From positions 1 through 61,377 of the forward strand of contig SCKI01000007.1 of the NCBI GenBank assembly GCA_004124295.1: 61,377 nt of DNA. Reading direction: 5' to 3'. The translations under genes and the position numbers were made by a program. Of this stretch, positions 42,787 through 51,286 are shown piece after piece (position 1 is the first letter of the stretch; every line of letters starts with the position of its first letter). The notes beneath the pieces are model-generated. The model did not search any database, had not been told where the DNA came from, and saw only the letters and a list, made by a program, of their open reading frames with translations. This stretch comes from Fidelibacterota bacterium. Its GTDB lineage: Bacteria; Fidelibacterota; Marinisomatia; SCGC-AAA003-L08; TS1B11.

Positions 42787-43817
42787 ACGGCGATCTCCTC
42801 ACCGTCGGCGGCCAGGGCCGGCTGCGGATTTGCCCCGGCTTCTTCGGCCAGGAGCTGCGCGGCAATGCTGATGGCGATCTCCTCCGGCGTGTGGCTGCCG
42901 ATGGGCAGGCCTACCGGCGCCCGCAGGTTGGGCAGCCCGCTGGCGGCAGCACCCGGCCCATCGAGGCCCTGCATGATGGCCGCTATTTTCGCCGCGCTGC
43001 CCATGACGCCGACGAAGGGGAAGGCCCGGCCCTGGAGCCCCAGCAATGCCCTGATGTCGGTGGCCACCCGGGCGGTCATGATGACGACCCGGGTCAGGCC
43101 CGGATAGTCGATGCAGGCGCCGGCGTTCCGGTAATCATCCACCGGACGCACATGCCGGGCGTAGGGCTGGCCGGCCACCTTGTCCTGCTCGTCCATGGCG
43201 GCAATGACGGTGATGGTGTAACCGAGCTGCCGCATCACCTGGGACAGGGCCAGCGAGCAGTGCCCCGCGCCGATGATGGCGATCCGCCGGAAGTTGAGCA
43301 ACTGCTCCTCGTAGGCCCAGCCGGCGCCGTCCCGGTCAGGGGGCCGATGCAGCCGGATACGCGGCGCCACAGGCTCCCCGCTGGTGGCCTCCGCGGACAT
43401 CCCGCCGGGACCGATGCGCAGCAGGCCGGGCTTGTCGGCGGCGGTTAGGGCTGCCGCAGTGGAGACCGCCTGGCGGTCGGCGGCCGTGTGGCAAAGGGTG
43501 GTCAGATTGGTCTGGCTGCCGGCGCAGATCAAGCCCGATTTGTCGCCGGGACCGCTGCTCCGGTGAAACAGGGTGCGTATCTCCGCCCCGGGGTGGTCCG
43601 CTTCCAGCCATTGAGCGGCCTGTTGCTGCAGATCGTACTCCATTATGCCGCCGCCGATGGTGCCGATGGTCTTGCCGCCGGGCAGGACCAGCATCCGGGC
43701 GCCGGTGGTGCCGGGGGAGTGGTCCGTATGCTCGGCCACAATGGCCAACAGCGCCGGTTGGCCACCCTGCAGGGCTCCGTCCAGGGTCTGCCAGAAACGG
43801 GCCTGGTCAGCGCTCAT
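42783..43817 (-). CDS. xdhC: Xanthine dehydrogenase accessory protein XdhC
   Basis: A 344-residue XdhC/CoxI protein: an N-terminal domain with GGKTIGTIGGGIMEYD and a C-terminal Rossmann domain with IIGAGHCSLALSQ. It inserts a sulfurated cofactor into xanthine dehydrogenase. The ATG at 43817 overlaps the end of the xdhB-type gene by 11 bases; the upstream alternative at 43841 is a TTG and less likely. Confidence 0.9.
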   Translation of the reverse strand: MSADQARFWQTLDGALQGGQPALLAIVAEHTDHSPGTTGARMLVLPGGKTIGTIGGGIMEYDLQQQAAQWLEADHPGAEIRTLFHRSSGPGDKSGLICAGSQTNLTTLCHTAADRQAVSTAAALTAADKPGLLRIGPGGMSAEATSGEPVAPRIRLHRPPDRDGAGWAYEEQLLNFRRIAIIGAGHCSLALSQVMRQLGYTITVIAAMDEQDKVAGQPYARHVRPVDDYRNAGACIDYPGLTRVVIMTARVATDIRALLGLQGRAFPFVGVMGSAAKIAAIMQGLDGPGAAASGLPNLRAPVGLPIGSHTPEEIAISIAAQLLAEEAGANPQPALAADGEEIAV

Positions 43818-46131
43818 GGGCGGCTTCAACTGCGCTGGCAATGGGCGGGAATGCCACGTGCCCTTCAGGATAGAGCGCCATCAGGACTCGCTCGGGCGTG
43901 AGGGGGGAGACGAAGGGCAGGTCCAGATCGGGCCGGAAGGCGCGCATGGCCCGGCGCAAGGCAAAAAACAGTCCGATGCCGTACATCAGGGGCGGCTCGC
44001 CCACCGCCTTGGAACCGTAGGGGCCGGGGTTGCTGGCGGCGTTGGTGTCATCGGCAATGGGGATGAAGTTGGTCTGGATATCGTCAGGCATGAAATGGGC
44101 ATCGGGCACCTTGTAGGTGGCCAGGGCGGGTGAGAGCAGCCTGCCGTCAGGGCCATATTGGAGGTCCTCCAACGACACCCAGCCCAACCCCTGGGCCAGG
44201 CCCCCTTCGATCTGCCCCAGATCAACCCGCTCGTTGAGGGAGCGGCCCAGGTCGTGGGTAATCTTGACGCTGTCGATGGTGTAGGTGCCCCTGAGGCAGT
44301 CGAGGGTCACCTCGATGATGGCGGCCCCATACACATGGTAAGCGAAGGGGCTGCCCTGCTCGGTGGCTTTGTCGTAATGGATCTCCGGGGTGGCATAAAA
44401 GCCGTGGGCCGAAAGCCCCGTCCGGGCCTTGAAGGCCCGCCCCACCAACTCGGTCCAGCTCAGGCCGGCCGGTTCGCCGCCCACCAGGACCTGCTCATCG
44501 GCGATGCTGACATCTGCGGGACCGGGGAGGTCGAGCTCGGCCGCGGCCAGGCTTTTGAGGCGATCCAGAATCTGGTTGGCCGCCAGCAGCACCGCATTGC
44601 CGTTCAGCAGGGTCGTGGAGCTGGCCGCGCTGGGCGACATGTTGGCGATGCGGGTCGTGTTGGTGCTTTCGACCCTGATGCGGGTGGCCGCGATGCCCAG
44701 GGCGCTGGCGGCGATGCCGGCCAGGTTGGTGTGCAGACCCTGGCCCATCTCAACCCCGCCGGTGGATAGCCCCACGCTGCCGTCAGAGTAGACGTGCAGC
44801 AGCGCGCTGGCCTGGTTCATATAGGTGGTGGTGAAGGAGATGCCGAAGCAGACCGGCATGACCGCGACGCCGCGCTTGGTCTCGAAATGGGTGGCGTTGT
44901 GCTCCGCAATGCGGCTTTCGATAGCAGGCAGATCGTAGCTCCGGGCGGCCTGGTCCCAGGTCGTCCGGGCGTAATCGCTACCGGTAGGCTGGCCGTAGGG
45001 AAAATGGTCGCCGGCCCCGAGCAGGTTGAGGCGCTGAATCTCCGCCACCGGCTTGCCCATGGCCTCGGCGGCCCGGGCGATGGCGCACTCCATGACAAAC
45101 ATCCCCTGGGGTCCGCCGAAACCCCGGAAGGCCGTGTTGGGGGGCAGGTTGGTCCGGCAACTGACGCCGAACAGGCGCACATTGGGGATGGCGTAGCTGC
45201 CGGTGCTGTGCAGCAGGGTCCGCTCCAGCACGGCCGGCGAGAGGTCGGCGCCCGCGCCCGCATTCTGGTAATGCGCCACCTGGTAGGCCAGAATCCTGCC
45301 CTCGGCGCTGAGGCCGATCTTGAAATCGGACCGGTAGGGGTGGCGCTTGCCGGTCATGCGCATATCTTCTGCCCGGCTGAGGACGATCTCCACCGGCCGG
45401 CCGGTGTGCCAGGCGGAGAGGGCCGCGACACAGGCCCACTGGGTGGCCTGGTCCTCCTTGCCGCCGAAGGCCCCGCCCAGGCGCTGCACATCGATTTCGA
45501 TGCGGTTGAAGGGGACGCCAAGGATGCGGGCGATCATCCGCTGGCCGGCGTAGGGGCTCTGGGTGGAGGCGTGAATCCGCAGCCGGCCCCCCTCCAGGGG
45601 GATGGCCCGGGAGCGCTGTGTTTCCAGATAGACATGCTCTTGGCCGCCCAGGTCGCAACTGCCCTCCAGCACCAGGTCGCAGTCGGCCCAGGCCGCATCC
45701 ACATCACCCCGGGCGATGGTCCGGGGGACGCCGATGATTTCATTCCGGCCGAAAGCCTCCTTGGGATCGACAATGACCGGCAACGGCGAGCAGTCCAGCG
45801 TGATGGCCGCGACGCCCTGCCGGGCGATACGGCGGCTGCTGGCGACCACAATGGCCACCGGTTGACCTATATAATGAACCTCCCCATCGGCCAGCATGGC
45901 CTCGTCGGCGATGATGGGACCGATCTGGTTCTCACCGGGAATATCGGCGGCGGTGAGCACGGCCAGCACCCCCTCCACCTGCCGGGCTGCGGTCAGGTCG
46001 AGGCTGTTGATCCGGCCGTGGGCCAGGGGTGAGCCGAAGACGGCGGCCTGCAGCAACCCCTCCGGTGGCGGCACATCATCCACGTACTGGGACTCGCCCC
46101 TGACATGCAGTGCGGCGTCAATTTGCCGCAT
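43807..46131 (-). CDS. xdhB: Xanthine dehydrogenase, molybdenum-binding subunit
   Basis: A 774-residue large subunit of the xanthine oxidase family. Typical stretches include GGAFGGKEDQ, RTNLPPNTAFRGFGGPQG and GVEMGQGLHTNL, and the C-terminal VGEPPLMYGIG with the catalytic glutamate. It oxidizes hypoxanthine and xanthine to urate. The ATG at 46131 overlaps the previous gene by 14 bases; the frame upstream of it is only a shadow of that gene. Confidence 0.93.
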   Translation of the reverse strand: MRQIDAALHVRGESQYVDDVPPPEGLLQAAVFGSPLAHGRINSLDLTAARQVEGVLAVLTAADIPGENQIGPIIADEAMLADGEVHYIGQPVAIVVASSRRIARQGVAAITLDCSPLPVIVDPKEAFGRNEIIGVPRTIARGDVDAAWADCDLVLEGSCDLGGQEHVYLETQRSRAIPLEGGRLRIHASTQSPYAGQRMIARILGVPFNRIEIDVQRLGGAFGGKEDQATQWACVAALSAWHTGRPVEIVLSRAEDMRMTGKRHPYRSDFKIGLSAEGRILAYQVAHYQNAGAGADLSPAVLERTLLHSTGSYAIPNVRLFGVSCRTNLPPNTAFRGFGGPQGMFVMECAIARAAEAMGKPVAEIQRLNLLGAGDHFPYGQPTGSDYARTTWDQAARSYDLPAIESRIAEHNATHFETKRGVAVMPVCFGISFTTTYMNQASALLHVYSDGSVGLSTGGVEMGQGLHTNLAGIAASALGIAATRIRVESTNTTRIANMSPSAASSTTLLNGNAVLLAANQILDRLKSLAAAELDLPGPADVSIADEQVLVGGEPAGLSWTELVGRAFKARTGLSAHGFYATPEIHYDKATEQGSPFAYHVYGAAIIEVTLDCLRGTYTIDSVKITHDLGRSLNERVDLGQIEGGLAQGLGWVSLEDLQYGPDGRLLSPALATYKVPDAHFMPDDIQTNFIPIADDTNAASNPGPYGSKAVGEPPLMYGIGLFFALRRAMRAFRPDLDLPFVSPLTPERVLMALYPEGHVAFPPIASAVEAAHER

Positions 46132-47560
46132 AGAACTCCTCCACCGGCACCGTTTCGGGGAACAGGACCGCAAAATGGAGCATGGTCTGCTGCCGGGCCA
46201 GTAAGCGCTTATAATCGGCGCTGCCCCGGATATCGCTGATGGGGGCAATTTCGGCCTGCACCGCTTCCAGGGCCTCCCGGACGGTGGCCACGGAAAGCAG
46301 CTTGCCGGTTAGCAGCCTGCAGGTGTCGGCCAGGAACAGGGGCACCGGGGCCACCCCGCCCAGGGCCAGGCGCAGCGCCTCGATGCGGCCATCCACGACC
46401 GTTATAGCCAGGGCACTGTTCACGCTGGCGATGTCCAGATTCCAGCGCTTGGAAACCTTCTCGAAGTGGAACCGGGTGCCCGCCTCGGGGAGGGGAATGC
46501 GGATGGCGTTGAGGATTTCGCCGGGGGCCAGATCGAGTTCCTTGTAGCCGCGATAGAACTTCCGCAGTGGCAGGCTGCGCCGGTCGCTGCCGGAAGCCAG
46601 TTCCAGTTGGGCGTCCAGGGCCAGCAGCATGATGGTCAGATCGGCGATGGGGGAGGCGTTAACGATATTGCCGCCGATGGTGGCCCGGCTGCGAATCTGC
46701 CAGGAGGCGATCTGTTCCATGATGGCCTCGATGTCCGGCACCAGGCCGGCGATGGCGGGGTGGCCGGCGAACTGCTCGAAAGTGGTCATGGCCCCGAGCC
46801 TGATATGGTCTGCCGCGCGGGTGATGCCGTGCAGCTCGGGCCGCTGGCCGAGGAGATCGAGCGGGCTCTGCTCCACTGCCGCGCCCTGCTGGATATAGAG
46901 ATCGGTACCGCCGGCCAGGACCAGCCCGGCCGCCGGTTGGCCGTTGGGGTCTGCCCGGGGAGGGATGGCCTTGAGCCGGGGGGTAATGCCGGAGAAGGTA
47001 TCGGGCAGCACCCCGGCAGCCACCAGGCTATCTATGCCGGTCCGGTCGCCCACGCTCTCCTGCATCGCTACCCCGGCAGCCTTCAGTGAGCGATAACCGG
47101 TGCAGCGGCAGAGATGGCCGCTGAGGGCCTTGGCGGTCGCCTGCTCAGGGGAGCCGGTTTCGGGCTGCAGCAGGAGGCCGGTCAGGGAGACCACAATCCC
47201 CGGCGTACAAAAGCCGCACTGGGTGGCGCCGGCATCCACAATGGCCTGCTGGGCCGGGTTGAGGCCGTCGAGATTGAGCCCCTCGATGCTGACCAGGTGG
47301 CGGCCGTGGAGCTCGCCCAGCGGCATGAGGCAGGAGGTCATGGGCAGGTAGTGGGTGCTGTCGCCGTCCGCGGACCCGACCAGCACGGTGCAGGCGCCGC
47401 AGTCCCCTTCCCGGCAGCCCTCCTTGGTGCCTTTGAGGCCGGCCCGGTCCCGAAGGTAATCGAGCACCAGCATGCCCTGTGCCGCCCGGGTCCGGACGGT
47501 CTCGCCATTGAGGATAAATTGGGTTTCGGGGCGCAGCATAGTTTTCGCTTCAACCGGCAT
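46118..47560 (-). CDS. xdhA: Xanthine dehydrogenase, FeS and FAD subunit (fused)
   Basis: A 480-residue protein joining two [2Fe-2S] domains (GCREGDCGACTVL, then CGFCTPG and CRCTGYR) to an FAD domain (LAGGTDLYIQQ, IGGNIVNASPIADL). It carries electrons from the molybdenum subunit to NAD or another acceptor. It is the first gene of the leftward nucleobase island, so the promoter should lie in 47561-47680. Confidence 0.93.
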   Translation of the reverse strand: MPVEAKTMLRPETQFILNGETVRTRAAQGMLVLDYLRDRAGLKGTKEGCREGDCGACTVLVGSADGDSTHYLPMTSCLMPLGELHGRHLVSIEGLNLDGLNPAQQAIVDAGATQCGFCTPGIVVSLTGLLLQPETGSPEQATAKALSGHLCRCTGYRSLKAAGVAMQESVGDRTGIDSLVAAGVLPDTFSGITPRLKAIPPRADPNGQPAAGLVLAGGTDLYIQQGAAVEQSPLDLLGQRPELHGITRAADHIRLGAMTTFEQFAGHPAIAGLVPDIEAIMEQIASWQIRSRATIGGNIVNASPIADLTIMLLALDAQLELASGSDRRSLPLRKFYRGYKELDLAPGEILNAIRIPLPEAGTRFHFEKVSKRWNLDIASVNSALAITVVDGRIEALRLALGGVAPVPLFLADTCRLLTGKLLSVATVREALEAVQAEIAPISDIRGSADYKRLLARQQTMLHFAVLFPETVPVEEFYAAN

Positions 47561-47680
47561 CTGAGGCCGGCGCTGAAATTTGCGAAATTTAGGGCCGTCA
47601 GGTCGCCGATTAAAACGGCTGCCTTTCAGGCCCCCGGGCAGGGACCACCCCCGGAAAAGCGGCGCCGGTGCGGGAAAATC

Positions 47681-48646
47681 TCAGTCGGTGCGCAGGACGA
47701 CCAGCCGGTCACGCCCCGATTCGGCCCCCCACAGCTCCCCCGGCCGCCCCAGCAACTGGCGGACGGCAGCCCGGGACTTGGTGTGCGGGAAAGAGGTGAA
47801 TTTCTCCGTGGCCGGATCGAACCGGACCAGGGCGTTGGCGCCGAAATCGGAGAGCCAGACAATATCCTGATCGTCAACATAGACCGCGTAGGCCCGTGGT
47901 TTCTTGCCGGGCAGCTTCCATTCGCGCCACTGCTGCGACTGCGGGTCGTAGCGGGCCAGCTGGCCGGCCTTCCACTCGCTGATCCACAGAACGCCTTTCG
48001 AGTCGGACCAGACCCGCCGGGCCCCCTGGTTGGGCGTGGGCGGACTGAGGACCTCGACGGAGCCGTCTGCGGCGTTGATGCGCCCCAGGTAGCTGCCGGC
48101 CAGCGATGCGTAATAGACCGTTCCGCCGGGGGTGCTGGCGATGCCGTAAGGACCGCGTCCACCGGGAGACCGGTAGACCGCCACCTGGCCGGTAGCGGGA
48201 TCGACACTGCCGTAAATCCCCGCCTGTCCGGTGAACCAGAGCTTGCCGTCTCCGCCAAAGGCCGGCGTGTTCAGATTGCCATGTCCAGCGTTGGCCGGCA
48301 GCGGGTAGACGGTGATGGCCTCAGTGGCCGGGTCGTATTTGACGATGGCATTCAGGCCCCCATCGGTGATCCAGGCTGCTCCAGCGGGCCCGGCAATGAC
48401 GCCGTGGGGGGCAGAGTTTTTGCCCAGCGGTATATGGCGGATCTTGCCGGTGGCCGGATCGAGGATGCCCAGGGCGCCCTTGCTCTGGGCCGTGTACCAA
48501 ACGCTGCCGTCCGGCGCCGGGGCCACATCGTGGGGCCGGGACCCCGCTGGCACGTCATACAGTTCCATGGTATAGGTCTGCCCCCAGGCCAGCTATGCGC
48601 TGAGGATAAGGACGGAGGCAAGCAATCGGCTGGCGGGTGGTTTCAT
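47681..48646 (-). pseudogene. Vgb-like six-bladed propeller with an in-frame stop in the signal peptide
   Basis: From the ATG at 48646 (AAGGAGC upstream), the frame encodes a signal peptide MKPPASRLLASVLILSA, then a TAG at 48593-48595, then LAWGQTYT and a 295-residue beta-propeller with repeats such as GPYGIASTPGGTVYYA and GVLWISEWKAGQLARYD. The repeats resemble streptogramin lyase Vgb and general propeller lyases; most such proteins are not resistance enzymes. The stop is either a base error (TGG would read Trp) or a true inactivation. An internal ATG at 48568 would give a version without signal. Confidence 0.75.
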
Positions 48647-48711
48647 GGAAGCTCCTTCTGGCGTGATGTTACCGGGACGCTGCGCTAGCGGGAGCGCCAG
48701 GGCAGCCCTGA

Positions 48712-49527
48712 TTAGGCGGCGGTAGCCGATGATTTTTTAACCAGAAAACCGATGACGGAGCCGAAAATGGCCCTGGAGAAAAAGTTGCCCAGGCGGGCCA
48801 ACCACCAACCGGCCCGGTTCAATTCCCACTCCCGGCCGCCTTGCTCTCGCAAAAAGGGGAACTCGAGGTAGATACCCAGGCTCTGCCTGGGCGTCGAAAA
48901 TCCATCACTGACCCAGGCCTCAACCACCGTGAATTGGGCCTCGGCCAGGAATCGGCGCATGTCCCGGCGGGAGTAATAATACTGATAGAACTGGCGGTTG
49001 CGGTTCCGGAACCGGGGCTTGAGCAGCTTGAGCAGGGGCATGACGAAGTAGCGCCTGAGGGAGCTGCGATAGTAGTTCAGGTAAGGGACCGTCACCAGCA
49101 TGAGGCCATTTTTCTTGAGGATGCGATGCGCCTCGTCCAGGCAGCGGCCGGGGCCTTCCTCGAAATGTTCGATGACGCCCCCCGAAAAATAAAAATCGAC
49201 GCTCTCATTCTGCAGAGGAATATCTTCCACCGAGCCGTGGATGGTTTCGATTGCCGGTCGAAAGGCCTTGAGGATTTTGAGGGGTTCGGCGTAACTATCA
49301 AGTCCGATGACCCGTTGGCAGCCCTGATCGGTTGCATAGACCAGCCAGCGACCCAAGCCGCAGCCCCCCTCGAAAAAAACGGTGCCGGGGACGATATTCC
49401 GGTTGATGACGTCCTTGACCACGGAGTCGTATTTTTTAACGGCATCCGACATCGCCTGAAGAGATTTATCTTCCCAGTATTGATCCCAGGAGGTTTGGTC
49501 AGGCGCCAGATACCATTTAATGGCCAT
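48712..49527 (-). CDS. SAM-dependent methyltransferase (class I)
   Basis: A 271-residue methyltransferase with motif I in FFEGGCGLGRWLVYA and later GSVEDIPLQNESVDFYFSGG. The C-terminus has a hydrophobic stretch (AIFGSVIGFLVKK), perhaps membrane-associated. The substrate cannot be told; the neighbours give no strong context. Confidence 0.85.
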   Translation of the reverse strand: MAIKWYLAPDQTSWDQYWEDKSLQAMSDAVKKYDSVVKDVINRNIVPGTVFFEGGCGLGRWLVYATDQGCQRVIGLDSYAEPLKILKAFRPAIETIHGSVEDIPLQNESVDFYFSGGVIEHFEEGPGRCLDEAHRILKKNGLMLVTVPYLNYYRSSLRRYFVMPLLKLLKPRFRNRNRQFYQYYYSRRDMRRFLAEAQFTVVEAWVSDGFSTPRQSLGIYLEFPFLREQGGREWELNRAGWWLARLGNFFSRAIFGSVIGFLVKKSSATAA

Positions 49528-49820
49528 GCCTGGCTCCGGCCTGATAAAAGTTGCTGCCCCGGCCGCGGATGACGGAGAATCCGGGCACAGCCCCGGAAGT
49601 GGCCGGCCGGCAGATTTCGCTGGAGGCCCGCCGGGGGTTTATGATGGCTCTTGGAAGGGGTCCGGTCAAGGAGATGTGCCTGCTGCTGCGCTGTCCCTCT
49701 ATGCGGGGTCATTCATGCGGGGTCGTTTACGAAATCGAGGAAGTTTACGCCCGCAGGGGGCGCGCTGCAAGGCGGGGCCGACCCGGCGGGGGGGGGGGCG
49801 CCCGGTTTCGGCTGTCAGCG
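49528..49820. other. Gene-free stretch with an 11-base G run
   Basis: I find no gene or recognisable RNA here. It contains a run of eleven G at 49788-49798 and a GC-rich segment. The promoter of the methyltransferase gene should lie at its left end. Overlapping rightward frames have no recognisable product. Confidence 0.5.
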
Positions 49821-50669
49821 CTAAGGGTTGGAGGCAGCCTGCTCCGGTGCAGCCAACTGTATAATGAATTTGTAGTTTAGGGCTTGCATCGCTCCCCGGC
49901 CCGGTTGGCCGCCGGCAGGCCCTCCGGAAAAACCGCCCCCAAAGCCGGCGCCGCCTCCGGGCCGGCGTCCGCCGCCCCTGCGGCCACCGCCAGCGCCGCG
50001 GCGGGGTCCCTGGCGGTCAAAATTCGGGGTAGAGGTAGCCAGGCTGATAGCGAGGTTCTGTCCCGGGGCGGCCTGGAGAGCGTAGCGGTTTTCCGGCGTC
50101 GTCCCCAGGGGGAGCCTGATCTCCCAGACCAGCTGGCCGGCGTTGGAGATGCCCAGCCCCAGGCGGATGCCTGACTCGCTCCACAGGGGCAGCTCGATGA
50201 GGTCCTCCCGGCCGGGACCGCGCAAGAGAAACCACGGCTGCGTCTCCGCCAGACCGGCGACTTCCCGTTCCCAATCGGGCCTGCGGCCGCCGGAACCGCC
50301 CCGGCCCCTTGCTGCAGCCCTGTCACCGGGCTGCCGGGGTTTGGGGTAGGTGATCTGCAGGAATTTCCCCTTGTCCGAGGGCGACTTGATCGTCAGCACC
50401 AGGCCACGGCGCAGTATTTGCCCCATGGTCGGCCGGTCCGCCGTACTGACCAGCAGATATAAATAATCTGCGTCATTCATGGTCCCCACGGTAATGTGCT
50501 GGCCCTTGGGAGCAGCCAGCAGGCCGGGCCATTCGTTCTGCTCGCCATCGATAGTGATATCCCGGTCTTTCCAGCTGCCCGGCATTTTCCTGCCGGCACA
50601 GGCGGCCAGCAGCAACGCCGCCAACAGGAGGGCCACCCTATGCAGCCGAGCCCCGGTCAATGTTTCCAT
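49821..50669 (-). CDS. Lipoprotein with Gly/Arg-rich low-complexity regions, unknown function
   Basis: A 282-residue lipoprotein: a hydrophobic N-terminus ends in the lipobox LLAAC. The body contains a domain with TIDGEQNEWPGL, resembling the start of sugar-binding or DOMON-like beta-sandwich domains, then two Gly/Arg-rich stretches (RAAARGRGGSGGRRP near residue 120 and a longer one from about residue 218 to 262). The function is unknown. Confidence 0.75.
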   Translation of the reverse strand: METLTGARLHRVALLLAALLLAACAGRKMPGSWKDRDITIDGEQNEWPGLLAAPKGQHITVGTMNDADYLYLLVSTADRPTMGQILRRGLVLTIKSPSDKGKFLQITYPKPRQPGDRAAARGRGGSGGRRPDWEREVAGLAETQPWFLLRGPGREDLIELPLWSESGIRLGLGISNAGQLVWEIRLPLGTTPENRYALQAAPGQNLAISLATSTPNFDRQGPRRGAGGGRRGGGRRPGGGAGFGGGFSGGPAGGQPGRGAMQALNYKFIIQLAAPEQAASNP

Positions 50670-50686
50670 TTTCGCCTCGGGCCGAA

Positions 50687-51190
50687 TTATATCAGGGCCA
50701 GCAGTTTCTTTTTCTGGGCCGCATACTCCGCTTCATTGAGCAGATCTTCCACTCTGAGGCGCTGCAGCAGCTCGAGCTGGCCGATCACCTCGGCGGCATC
50801 CTCGGCGCTATCGGTGGCCCGGACATATCTGCCGATCCGGCCCAGCAGTCTTTTCTTGGCCTTTGTAAATTCCTTCTCGGTCAGCAAATCTTGCTTTCTG
50901 AGGGCGCCAAGTTTCTCGATTTGCGTGAATATCAGCTCGGCATCGGCCAGCCGCAGGCTGCCTGTTCCGATCATGGGGGCCTGCATGTAGAACCCGGCGC
51001 CGTAGGCCCCATAGTAGGATCCATAGTAGGCTCCATAGTAGGGCATGCCGAAGTAAGGCCTGAGCGCGACGGTTTGGGAAAAATGGGCCCTGTGTCCGCG
51101 GAACTGTCCCCGGTGCCGGTGGCGTCCCGGTGCGGCATCAATGACAGAAGCAAACAGTAGCAGCAGCGCAAGTGCTTTGATCGTTTTCAT
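50687..51190 (-). CDS. Secreted protein with two SHOCT domains
   Basis: A 167-residue protein with a signal peptide, a Tyr/Gly-rich linker (YGAYYGSYYGAYGAG) and two short C-terminal SHOCT domains: KLGALRKQDLLTEKEFTKAK and LLQRLRVEDLLNEAEYAAQK. SHOCT domains are found at the ends of membrane and secreted proteins and often mediate assembly. AAGGAGAGCC precedes the ATG. The function is unknown. Confidence 0.8.
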   Translation of the reverse strand: MKTIKALALLLLFASVIDAAPGRHRHRGQFRGHRAHFSQTVALRPYFGMPYYGAYYGSYYGAYGAGFYMQAPMIGTGSLRLADAELIFTQIEKLGALRKQDLLTEKEFTKAKKRLLGRIGRYVRATDSAEDAAEVIGQLELLQRLRVEDLLNEAEYAAQKKKLLALI

Positions 51191-51286
51191 GGCAGGCTCT
51201 CCTTATCCTTGGGCTTTTCGACCTTTTGACGGCCCGGGCGGAGAAAGGTTAACCGGCGCGGAGCCGGCCGCTGGGGGGCGGGCGGG

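Noticed and set aside
41131..43107. A 658-residue rightward frame
   Set aside because: It is antisense to allantoicase, allantoinase and xdhC, all strongly supported on the other strand.
47681..48646. A streptogramin resistance lyase (Vgb)
   Set aside because: Propeller repeats of this type are widespread and mostly unrelated to resistance; nothing nearby points to antibiotic resistance.
49551..49880. Rightward frames in the gap before the Gly/Arg-rich lipoprotein
   Set aside because: They have no ribosome binding site or recognisable motif and overlap the 3' end of a supported leftward gene.
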